NCBI GenBank assembly: GCA_039800965.1
Contig: JBDLPS010000153.1
Span: 1-12,751 of the forward strand
Reading direction: 5' to 3'
Length of the DNA: 12,751 nt
From: ZC4RG30 sp039800965
GTDB taxonomy: Bacteria; Pseudomonadota; Gammaproteobacteria; Steroidobacterales; Steroidobacteraceae
The translations under genes were made by a program, and so were the position numbers. Position 1 is the first letter of the stretch. Every line of letters begins with the position of its first letter. The notes beneath the pieces are model-generated. The model did not search any database, had not been told where the DNA came from, and saw nothing but the letters and a program-made list of their open reading frames with translations. Shown here piece after piece: positions 6,944 to 12,751 of the stretch.

Positions 6944-6970
6944 AAACCCCGCTGCGGCGGGGTTTTTTTT
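6944..6970 (+). terminator. Rho-independent terminator/attenuator between tsf and pyrH
   Basis: AAACCCCGC (6944-6952) and GCGGGGTTT (6957-6965) form a perfect 9-bp stem with the loop TGCG. The stem is followed by, and overlaps, a run of eight T (6963-6970). This is a textbook plus-strand intrinsic terminator for rpsB-tsf. It ends 16 bases before the pyrH start. Confidence 0.92.
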
Positions 6971-6986
6971 GGGGAGTATCCCGTCC

Positions 6987-7706
6987 ATGAGCGCACCGCG
7001 TTTCAAACGAGTCCTCGTCAAGCTCTCCGGCGAGGCGCTGCTCGGCGAGTCGGATTACGGCATAGACCCGGCGATGCTCCGCCGCGTGGCGATGGAACTG
7101 CAGGAAGTGCAGGCGCTCGGCACGCAGGTCGCCGTGGTGATCGGCGGTGGCAACATCTTCCGCGGTGCGGGCCTGGCCCGCGCGGGGATGGACCGGGTAA
7201 CCGGCGATCACATGGGCATGCTGGCGACGGTCATGAATTCCCTGGCGTTGCAGGATGCCATCGAGTCCATCGGTTCCCAGTCGCGCGTGATGTCGGCGAT
7301 CCGCATCAACGAGGTCTGCGAGGATTACATCCGCAGGCGGGCCGTGCGGCACCTGGAAAAAGGGCGGGTGGTGATCTTCGCCGCCGGCACCGGCAATCCG
7401 TTCTTCACGACGGATACCGCCGCCAGCCTGCGGGCGATCGAGGTGGGTGCCGACCTGTTGCTCAAGGCGACCAAGGTCAACGGTGTCTACTCCGCGGATC
7501 CGATGAAGGATCCGTCGGCGACGCGCTACGAGCGACTCAGTTTCGATCGCGTGCTGGATGGTCGTCTGTCCGTCATGGATGCGACGGCGATCGTGCTCTG
7601 CCGTGACAACCGGCTTCCGCTGCGCGTGTTCAACCTGGGCAACCCCGGGGACCTGCCGCGCGTGGTTCGGGGCGAGGATGTTGGTACGCTGGTCACCTGC
7701 GACTAG
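6987..7706 (+). CDS. pyrH: Uridylate kinase (UMP kinase)
   Basis: A 239-residue bacterial UMP kinase of the amino-acid-kinase fold, as long as the E. coli enzyme (241). It phosphorylates UMP to UDP with ATP in the cytoplasm and supplies UTP and CTP. Visible motifs are VLVKLSGEAL (9-18, phosphate binding), IGGGNIFRG (52-60), DHMGMLATVMNSLALQD (74-90), FAAGTGNPFFTTDTAA (131-146, UMP binding) and ATKVNGVYSADP (161-172). The ATG at 6987 lies 16 bases after the terminator T-tract, with GGGGAG (6971-6976) as a ribosome binding site at a rather long 10-base spacing. A start further upstream would read through the terminator and is not needed for the domain. frr follows after 24 bases. Confidence 0.97.
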   Translation: MSAPRFKRVLVKLSGEALLGESDYGIDPAMLRRVAMELQEVQALGTQVAVVIGGGNIFRGAGLARAGMDRVTGDHMGMLATVMNSLALQDAIESIGSQSRVMSAIRINEVCEDYIRRRAVRHLEKGRVVIFAAGTGNPFFTTDTAASLRAIEVGADLLLKATKVNGVYSADPMKDPSATRYERLSFDRVLDGRLSVMDATAIVLCRDNRLPLRVFNLGNPGDLPRVVRGEDVGTLVTCD

Positions 7707-7730
7707 CCTTTCCGCAAGACGAGGAATCCC

Positions 7731-8288
7731 ATGCTCGACGATTTCAAGAAGGACGCCACGGACCGCATGCAGAAGTGCGTGCAGAGCTTCCAGGCCGATC
7801 TGCGCAAGCTGCGCACCGGTCGCGCCCACCCCAGCCTCATCGAGAACCTGAAGGTCGAGTTCTACGGCAGCGACACGCCGCTAAACCAGGTCGCGAACAT
7901 CGCGATCGAGGATGCGCGCACGATCGTCGTCACGCCCTGGGACAAGACCATGGTCGGCGCGATCGAAAAGGCCGTCTACAAGTCGGACCTGGGCCTCACG
8001 CCGATGTCGGCCGGCGCGGTGATCCGGGTGCCGCTGCCGCCGCTCACCGAGGAGCGTCGCCGCGACATCCTCAAGGTCGTGAGCAAGGACGCCGAGGCCG
8101 CCAAGGTCGCCGTGCGCAACGTCCGTCGCGACGTGCTGCAGGACGTGAAGGAAGCGCTGAAGGAAAAGCTTATCTCGCAGGATGACGAGCGGAAGGCGCA
8201 GGACGAGATCCAGAAGCTGACGGACAAGTTCGTCGCCGAGATCGACCAGCACGTCGGCGTGAAGGAAAAAGAGATCATGCAGGTCTGA
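7731..8288 (+). CDS. frr: Ribosome recycling factor
   Basis: A 185-residue protein, the same length as in E. coli. With EF-G it splits the post-termination ribosome so that it can be reused. The family pattern is clear: MQKCVQSFQADLRKLRTGRAHPSL (spanning residues 13-36, first long helix), VTPWDKTMVGAIEKAV (about 67-82, domain II), GAVIRVPLPPLTEERR (95-110) and RNVRRDV (129-135), then the C-terminal helix. It has a strong ribosome binding site, GAGGAA (7721-7726), four bases before the ATG. The uppS gene begins five bases after the stop. Confidence 0.97.
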   Translation: MLDDFKKDATDRMQKCVQSFQADLRKLRTGRAHPSLIENLKVEFYGSDTPLNQVANIAIEDARTIVVTPWDKTMVGAIEKAVYKSDLGLTPMSAGAVIRVPLPPLTEERRRDILKVVSKDAEAAKVAVRNVRRDVLQDVKEALKEKLISQDDERKAQDEIQKLTDKFVAEIDQHVGVKEKEIMQV

Positions 8289-8293
8289 CGCGG

Positions 8294-9016
8294 ATGGCTG
8301 TTCCGCGGCACGTCGCGATCATCATGGACGGCAACGGCCGCTGGGCGCAATCCCGCGGCCTGCCGCGCACGGCCGGCCACAAGGCCGGCGTGAAGCCCGT
8401 TCGCGGCTGCATCGAGTCGAGCATCCGGGCCGGTGTCGAAGCGTTGACCTTGTTCGCGTTCTCCAGCGAGAACTGGGACAGGCCCGGCGACGAGGTCAGT
8501 ACGCTGATGGGCCTATTCGTCGAGGCGCTGGACGGCGAGGTGGACGAACTCCATGCCAATGGGGTCCGCTTGCGTTTCATCGGCGAGCGCGCCGCGTTGT
8601 CCGTCCGGTTGCAGGCCCGCATCGCGGCGGCGGAGGAACGCACCGCGGCGAATATGCGGCTCCAGTTGCAGGTTGCGGTGAGCTATGGCGGCCGCTGGGA
8701 CATCCTGCAGGCAGCCCGCCGCTTGGCCGCCCGTTGCGCCAGCGGCGAACTGCGCGTGGCCGACATCGACGAGGGCTGTTTTGCCGAGGCTCTGGAACTC
8801 GCGGGATTGCCCGATCCGGATCTTTTCGTCCGCACCGGTGGCGAACAGCGCATCAGCAATTTCCTGCTGTGGAATCTGGCCTATACCGAATTGTATTTCA
8901 CGGACACGCTCTGGCCTGATTTCGATGCCGCCGGTTATGACGCTGCCCTGGCCTACTTCGCGACACGCAATCGTCGCTTCGGGCAGACGGCGGAACAGAG
9001 GGCAGGGCGCGCATGA
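8294..9016 (+). CDS. uppS: Undecaprenyl diphosphate synthase (cis-prenyltransferase)
   Basis: A 240-residue cis-isoprenyl transferase that adds eight isopentenyl units to farnesyl diphosphate. The product is the lipid carrier for peptidoglycan and O-antigen. Visible motifs are HVAIIMDGNGRWA (6-18, catalytic Asp12), GHKAG (28-32), TLFAFSSENWDRP (52-64), NYGG-type SYGGRWDI (130-137) and RTGGEQRISNFLLWNLAYTE (180-199, diphosphate binding and WxxxYxE-like end). The N-terminus is shorter than in E. coli by about a dozen residues, but the catalytic block is complete. The last four bases (ATGA) contain the cdsA start. The activity is cytoplasmic and membrane-associated. Confidence 0.96.
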   Translation: MAVPRHVAIIMDGNGRWAQSRGLPRTAGHKAGVKPVRGCIESSIRAGVEALTLFAFSSENWDRPGDEVSTLMGLFVEALDGEVDELHANGVRLRFIGERAALSVRLQARIAAAEERTAANMRLQLQVAVSYGGRWDILQAARRLAARCASGELRVADIDEGCFAEALELAGLPDPDLFVRTGGEQRISNFLLWNLAYTELYFTDTLWPDFDAAGYDAALAYFATRNRRFGQTAEQRAGRA

Positions 9017-9807
9017 CCGGTGTCCGCATCGCGAGCGCCGTCGTGCTCGCAGGCGGCCTGATGGCCGTACTGTTCCTGGCGCCCCCGTCCTGGACGGTGG
9101 CACTGGTGGTGACAATCGTTGCCGGCTGCGCCTGGGAGTGGTCCGGGTTCCTCCGGCTGCCTTCCGTGCTGCCGCGTCTGGCCTATCTCGCGCTCACGCT
9201 GCTCTGGTTCGTCGCCGGCGCCTGGCTTGCCTTCGGCAGGGGTCGCCTTGACGTGATGCTGGGCATCGCGGCGGCATGGTGGCTTGCTTCTCTGGTCTGG
9301 CTGGTCGTCCTGCCGGAAAAGTCGGGACGTTGGCCTGCGGTGCTCGCAGGGTGGTTCGTGCTGGTGCCGGCCGGCGTTGCGTTGCTGTGGCTTTGGGTCG
9401 ATCCAGCCTACGGCCTGCGCTGGCTCCTCTACGTCCTGCTGCTGGTCTGGGCGGCCGATACGGGCGCCTATTTCTCGGGCCGTGCGTTCGGCAGGCACAA
9501 GCTTGCCCCCCGCGTCTCGCCCGGCAAGACCTGGGAAGGTGCCGCAGGCGGCCTGGTTGTCGTGGCCGTGCTGGCAGGATTTTCCGCGCCCCTGCTGGGT
9601 CGTTCCGAGCTGCCGTTCGTCGCCGTATCCCTCATGGTCGCCGCGTTCTCCATCGTGGGGGATCTCGTGGAGAGCCTCTTCAAGCGCCACGCGGGGCTCA
9701 AGGACAGCGGCAGGTTGATTCCCGGCCACGGTGGCCTGATGGATCGTCTCGACAGCATCATGGCCGCGGCGCCTCTCCTGCTGCTGGCCACGCGGCTGCT
9801 GCGATGA
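9013..9807 (+). CDS. cdsA: Phosphatidate cytidylyltransferase (CDP-diglyceride synthase)
   Basis: A 264-residue inner-membrane enzyme that makes CDP-diacylglycerol from phosphatidate and CTP, the branch point to all phospholipids. It has about seven or eight hydrophobic segments. WAADTGAYFSGRAFGRHKLAP (146-166, family motif, split here) is followed by VSPGKTWEG (168-176). The CDS signature runs from Ser221 to about Asp247, with FKRHAGLKDSGRLIPGHGG and the DRLD metal-binding end. The start at 9013 overlaps the uppS stop (ATGA) and has GAGGGCAGGG just upstream. The stop overlaps the dxr start the same way. Its position beside uppS links membrane lipid and cell-wall carrier synthesis. Confidence 0.96.
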   Translation: MTGVRIASAVVLAGGLMAVLFLAPPSWTVALVVTIVAGCAWEWSGFLRLPSVLPRLAYLALTLLWFVAGAWLAFGRGRLDVMLGIAAAWWLASLVWLVVLPEKSGRWPAVLAGWFVLVPAGVALLWLWVDPAYGLRWLLYVLLLVWAADTGAYFSGRAFGRHKLAPRVSPGKTWEGAAGGLVVVAVLAGFSAPLLGRSELPFVAVSLMVAAFSIVGDLVESLFKRHAGLKDSGRLIPGHGGLMDRLDSIMAAAPLLLLATRLLR

Positions 9808-11006
9808 TCGGCGTCGCCGTCCTCGGGTCCACCGGCAGCATTGGGGAAAGCACGCTGGACGTGCTGTCCCGCCATACCGGGGAGTTCCGTGTCGTCGCCT
9901 TGGCGGCCGGCCGCAACCTGCCGCGAATGGTGGCGCAGTGCCTTCGGTTCCGCCCGGCCTATGCCGCGATGGCGGATCGCACTGCCGCTGCCGGCTTGCG
10001 AGAGGAGTTGGCCGCAGCCGGACTGGCGACCACGGTGCTGGACGGGCCGGAGGCGCTGGAGGCTGTCGCCACCTTGCCCGAGGTGCAGTACGTCATGGCG
10101 GCGGTCGTGGGTGCCGCCGGCCTGCCGTCGACGCTTGCCGCCGCCCGAGCCGGTAAACGGCTGTTGCTCGCCAACAAGGAATCCCTGGTGATGGCCGCGC
10201 CGCTGGTGCTGGAGGCCGTCCGGCAAGGCGGGGCGACGCTGGTTCCGATCGACAGCGAGCACAACGCCATCTTCCAGTGCCTGCCTTCGGATGCGATCGT
10301 CGGGCAGGCCCCCAAGGGCGTGCGGCGGCTCCTGCTGACCGCGTCCGGTGGACCGTTCCGGGACCACGTGGGGGACCTGTCGTCCGTCACGCCGGAGCAG
10401 GCATGTGCCCATCCGAACTGGGTGATGGGCCGCAAGATTTCCGTCGATTCGGCCACCCTCATGAACAAGGGCCTGGAATTGATCGAGGCCTGTGCCTTGT
10501 TCGGCCTGCCGCCGGATCGCGTCGACATCCTCGTCCACCCGCAGAGCATCGTCCATTCGATGGTCGAGTACGTCGATGGATCGGTGCTGGCGCAGTTGGG
10601 TTCACCGGACATGCGCACGCCCATCGCCCAGGCGCTCGCATGGCCGCGGCGGATCGAGGCCGGTGTACAATCGCTCGACTTCGTGCGGCTCGGGGGGCTC
10701 GACTTCCGGTTGCCCGACCTGGTGCGTTTCCCTTGCCTGCGCCTCGCGACCGAGGCGGCCCGGGCCGGGGGTACGGCGCCGGCCGTGCTCAACGCCGCGA
10801 ACGAAGTCGCGGTGCAGGCGTTTCTCGACAGGCGGTTGAACTTTCTGGACATCGCGGCAGTCATTGAGTCAGTCATGGGTACCGTAGACGCCGGCGAAGC
10901 GACGGATCTTGCCGCCGTGCTTGGCGCGGACACCCTTGCCCGCAACGCCGCGGTGGATGCCGTGGCCCGTTGCGCCGCGCGCCGCGTCGGGGGGGGCGTC
11001 GCATGA
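9804..11006 (+). CDS. dxr: 1-deoxy-D-xylulose 5-phosphate reductoisomerase
   Basis: A 400-residue enzyme that converts DXP to 2-C-methyl-D-erythritol 4-phosphate with NADPH, the committed step of the MEP isoprenoid pathway and the target of fosmidomycin. Seen here are GSTGSIG (8-14, NADPH), LANKESLV (122-129), the DSEHNA metal site (Asp150, Glu152), LTASGGPFR with Ser181, HPNWVMG with His203 and Trp206, and VDSATLMNKGLELIEA (214-229) with Asn221, Lys222 and metal ligand Glu225. HPQS (245-248), AQLGSPDMRTPIAQAL (263-278) and LNAANEVAVQAFL (329-341) follow. I chose the ATG at 9804 because the Rossmann motif starts at residue 8; it overlaps the cdsA stop. A run of eight G (10989-10996) lies in the last codons. 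Confidence 0.97.
   Translation: MIGVAVLGSTGSIGESTLDVLSRHTGEFRVVALAAGRNLPRMVAQCLRFRPAYAAMADRTAAAGLREELAAAGLATTVLDGPEALEAVATLPEVQYVMAAVVGAAGLPSTLAAARAGKRLLLANKESLVMAAPLVLEAVRQGGATLVPIDSEHNAIFQCLPSDAIVGQAPKGVRRLLLTASGGPFRDHVGDLSSVTPEQACAHPNWVMGRKISVDSATLMNKGLELIEACALFGLPPDRVDILVHPQSIVHSMVEYVDGSVLAQLGSPDMRTPIAQALAWPRRIEAGVQSLDFVRLGGLDFRLPDLVRFPCLRLATEAARAGGTAPAVLNAANEVAVQAFLDRRLNFLDIAAVIESVMGTVDAGEATDLAAVLGADTLARNAAVDAVARCAARRVGGGVA
10989..10996 (+). repeat. G8 homopolymer at the end of dxr, just before rseP
   Basis: Eight consecutive G encode the Gly-Gly-Gly near the Dxr C-terminus (residues 396-398) and end six bases before the rseP ATG. The tract may serve as the rseP ribosome binding site. 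Such runs are prone to slippage, and a one-base backward shift here would put Dxr in the rseP frame with no stop between. Confidence 0.9.
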
Positions 11007-12382
11007 GTGCGGCTTGGCAGCAGCTGCTGTATTTCCTGGTCGCGATGGGGCTGCTCGTCACCGTGCACGAGTTCGGCCACTTCTGGGTGGCGCGCAGGCT
11101 CGGGTTCAAGGTGCTGCGCTTCTCGGTCGGATTCGGTCGGCCGCTGTTCAAGTGGTACGGACGTGATGCGGACCGCACCGAATACGTCATCGCCGCCATT
11201 CCGCTCGGTGGTTACGTACGCATGCTCGACGAGCGCGAGGCCGAGGTGCAGGAGTCGGAGCTCGACCGTGCATTCACGCGCCGTCCGCACTGGCAGCGCA
11301 TCCTGGTGCTGCTGGCGGGCCCGGCGGCCAATATCCTCTTCGCCATCCTGCTGCTGTCCGCCATGACGTGGGCAAACGGCATCACCGAGTTGCGGCCGCT
11401 CGTGGGCGACGTCGTGGCCGGTTCGCCGGCTGCCCGGGCGGGGTTGCAGTCGGGCGACCTCATTACCGCGCTGGAGGGTCGGCCCGTTTCCGGCCAACAC
11501 GACGTTGCCCTCGGACTCATCGACGGCATGACCGATTCCGGTCGCGTCGCCCTGACGGTGAAGGACCGGTCCGGTTCCTCGCGCGGCGTCTTGCTGGAGG
11601 TGGTCGATGCGCTGGAGCGCCGACGCCTGTCCGAACCGCAGGAGCTGTTCCGCAGCCTGGGTTTCGGCTTCTGGCGTCCGCCGTTGCCGGCGGTGCTGGG
11701 TGCTGTCGAGGCCGGCGGTCCGGCAGCCCTTGCGGGCTTGCAGCGCGGCGACGAGATCCTGTCGGTCAACGGTGAAGCAGTCGCGGATTTCCTCGCGCTG
11801 CGCGACCGTGTCGCGGCCCATGGCGGCGACGAGGTCGTCATGGGCTATCGTCGCAACGGCGCGGAGTCGAGTGTGCGCGTCGCGGTGGCGCGCGAGGAGG
11901 TCGACGGCCGGGCTGTCGGCCGGATCCGCGTCGGGCCGGCCGGCGGGGCCCGCTATCCCCCGTCCATGCTCAACCACGTATCGCCGGGGCCTCTCCAGTC
12001 GCTGCGCTTCGGTGCCGTGGATGCCTGGGAAATGACCGCGCTGCAGGCCCGCATGATGTGGCGAATGGTCCTGGGCCAGGTCTCCATCAAGAACCTCAGT
12101 GGCCCGTTGACCATCGCGGAATTCGCCGGCGATTCGGCTGTTGCCGGCACCAGTGCATTCCTGGGTTTCCTGGTGCTGATCAGCCTCAGCCTGGGATTCC
12201 TCAACCTGCTCCCGATCCCGGTGCTCGATGGCGGGCAGGTGGTCTGGCAGGCGGTAGAATGGGCGAGGGGAGGTCCCCTTCCCGAGCGCATCCAGTCTAT
12301 CGGCCAGCAGGCGGGAATCGCGCTGCTGGTCCTTCTCATGGGCGTCGCGCTGTTCAACGACATCGCGCGGAAAATCGGCTGA
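11003..12382 (+). CDS. rseP: Site-2 protease RseP, membrane zinc metalloprotease with two PDZ domains
   Basis: A 459-residue inner-membrane protease (E. coli 450). It cuts the anti-sigma factor RseA within the membrane after DegS cleavage, releasing sigma-E, and clears signal-peptide remnants. The first membrane segment carries the zinc site HEFGH (22-26: His22, Glu23, His26), and NLLPIPVLDGGQ (401-412) gives the third ligand Asp409. PLGGYVRMLDE (68-77) and LLAGPAANILFAI (103-115) are family landmarks. PDZ domains lie at roughly 127-200 and 228-300 (AGLQSGD and AGLQRGD repeats). The C-terminal part holds SGPLTIAEFAG and the last membrane helix (about 438-450). The ATG at 11003 overlaps the dxr stop. 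It lies 28 bases before bamA, whose expression depends on sigma-E in other species. Confidence 0.96.
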   Translation: MSAAWQQLLYFLVAMGLLVTVHEFGHFWVARRLGFKVLRFSVGFGRPLFKWYGRDADRTEYVIAAIPLGGYVRMLDEREAEVQESELDRAFTRRPHWQRILVLLAGPAANILFAILLLSAMTWANGITELRPLVGDVVAGSPAARAGLQSGDLITALEGRPVSGQHDVALGLIDGMTDSGRVALTVKDRSGSSRGVLLEVVDALERRRLSEPQELFRSLGFGFWRPPLPAVLGAVEAGGPAALAGLQRGDEILSVNGEAVADFLALRDRVAAHGGDEVVMGYRRNGAESSVRVAVAREEVDGRAVGRIRVGPAGGARYPPSMLNHVSPGPLQSLRFGAVDAWEMTALQARMMWRMVLGQVSIKNLSGPLTIAEFAGDSAVAGTSAFLGFLVLISLSLGFLNLLPIPVLDGGQVVWQAVEWARGGPLPERIQSIGQQAGIALLVLLMGVALFNDIARKIG

Positions 12383-12405
12383 CGTTCCTCTCACTCCAGG
12401 CGGTC

Positions 12406-12411
12406 ATGTAA
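12406..12411 (+). promoter_or_regulatory. ATG-TAA start-stop element overlapping the bamA start
   Basis: An ATG (12406-12408) is followed at once by TAA (12409-12411), whose last A is the first base of the bamA ATG. The AGG at 12398-12400 is five bases from this ATG, a good ribosome-binding distance. It is ten bases from the bamA ATG, which is less favourable. Whether ribosomes start at this minimal frame is unknown. Confidence 0.5.
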
Positions 12412-12751
12412 TGAAGTCCGGCGCGATCCTCGCATCGCTCGTGTTGTGTGCATACCTCCCCTGCGCGAAATCGCAGGTGGCGCAGGGCGACGAAACGCGG
12501 TTCACCGTCGGGGACATCCGTCTCGAGGGTCTGCAGCGCGTTTCCGAAGGCACGGTCTACAACTACCTGCCCGTGAACATCGGCGACGACCTCAGCCCGG
12601 CGCGCCTGCGCGAGGCGTTGAAGGCCCTGTATGGCACCGGGTTCTTCCGCGACATCGAATTCCGCCGCGACGGCAGCACGCTGGTCATCGCCGTCCGGGA
12701 GCGCCCTTCCATCGAGAGTTTCGAGCTCAAGGGCAACAAGGACATCAAGAC
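12411..12751 (+). CDS. bamA: Outer membrane protein assembly factor BamA, N-terminal part (cut by window edge)
   Basis: The first 113 codons are present and the gene continues beyond the window. Residues 1 to about 21 are a signal peptide (MKSGAILASLVLCAYLPCAKS), though the exact cleavage site is uncertain. The first POTRA domain follows: FTVGDIRLEGLQRVSEGTVY (31-50), then a helix with ALKALYGTGFFRDIEFRRDG and LVIAVRERPSIESFELKGNKDI. This lines up well with E. coli BamA POTRA1 (FVVKDIHFEGLQRV, then VQVKERPTIASITFSGNKSI). BamA is the central beta-barrel of the complex that folds outer-membrane proteins; its barrel is outside the window. The gene follows rseP by 28 bases. No separate promoter is evident in that gap, so it is probably read from the upstream operon. 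Confidence 0.95.
   Translation, partial: MKSGAILASLVLCAYLPCAKSQVAQGDETRFTVGDIRLEGLQRVSEGTVYNYLPVNIGDDLSPARLREALKALYGTGFFRDIEFRRDGSTLVIAVRERPSIESFELKGNKDIK

Noticed and set aside
5642..7021. A 459-codon open frame on the minus strand across rpsB, tsf and the start of pyrH
   Set aside because: It runs through the terminator and is antisense to conserved genes. The sequence shows no family motif and follows the mirror of sense codon bias.
7494..7514. Inverted repeat CGGATCC ... GGATCCG inside pyrH
   Set aside because: Only about 7 bp, and it encodes the conserved ADPMKDP segment; likely chance.
9959..12394. An 811-codon open frame on the minus strand across dxr and rseP
   Set aside because: It lies entirely opposite two well-conserved genes. 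Its translation is low-complexity and rich in Arg, Ala and Gln with no recognisable domain. Such frames arise from third-position G/C bias in high-GC coding DNA.
12453..12467. Possible lipoprotein signal (Cys) in the BamA leader
   Set aside because: The cysteines are preceded by Leu or Pro, not the small residue a lipobox needs, and BamA proteins use an ordinary signal peptidase I signal.
1..12751. Search by eye for insertion sequences, CRISPR repeats, tRNA genes, phage genes or toxin-antitoxin pairs
   Set aside because: Nothing supportable was seen. All long stretches belong to recognised housekeeping genes, and the only intergenic region over 100 bases is the map-rpsB gap.

Overview
The window is a continuous stretch of core bacterial chromosome with high G+C (roughly two thirds by eye), strong G/C bias at third codon positions, tightly packed genes and no mobile element. 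Protein sequences and gene order point to a gammaproteobacterium, most likely of the Xanthomonadales/Lysobacterales type. dapC lies between glnD and dapD, and the right-hand order is frr-uppS-cdsA-dxr-rseP-bamA, not the E. coli order with dxr before uppS. The taxonomic call is inference from memory of synteny, not a search.

Layout. Positions 1-4862 (minus strand) hold an operon read leftward: map, glnD, dapC and dapD, the last cut by the left edge after 46 codons. Positions 4863-5051 are the only sizeable intergenic space (189 bases). It holds a divergent promoter region and a structured leader in front of rpsB. Positions 5052-12751 (plus strand) carry rpsB, tsf, an intrinsic terminator, pyrH, frr, uppS, cdsA, dxr, rseP and the first 113 codons of bamA, cut by the right edge.

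How the genes work together. The left operon combines N-terminal methionine removal (map), nitrogen-status signalling through PII (glnD) and the succinylase branch of diaminopimelate/lysine synthesis (dapC, dapD). The right cluster covers translation (ribosomal protein S2, EF-Ts, ribosome recycling factor), UMP phosphorylation (pyrH), isoprenoid precursor and undecaprenyl carrier synthesis (dxr, uppS), phospholipid synthesis (cdsA), and envelope stress proteolysis and outer-membrane assembly (rseP, bamA). uppS, cdsA, dxr and rseP are joined by three consecutive ATGA start/stop overlaps, and rpsB and tsf by a TGATG overlap, so translational coupling is likely.

I do not see an undescribed multigene system here: every gene belongs to a well-known family. 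The points worth a second look are regulatory or structural: a bidirectional promoter with overlapping -10 boxes, a long hairpin leader before rpsB, an 82-residue low-complexity C-terminal extension on S2 that runs into the tsf start, a terminator placed just before pyrH, two adjacent perfect inverted repeats inside glnD, a G8 tract at the dxr/rseP junction, and an ATG-TAA start-stop element directly before bamA.
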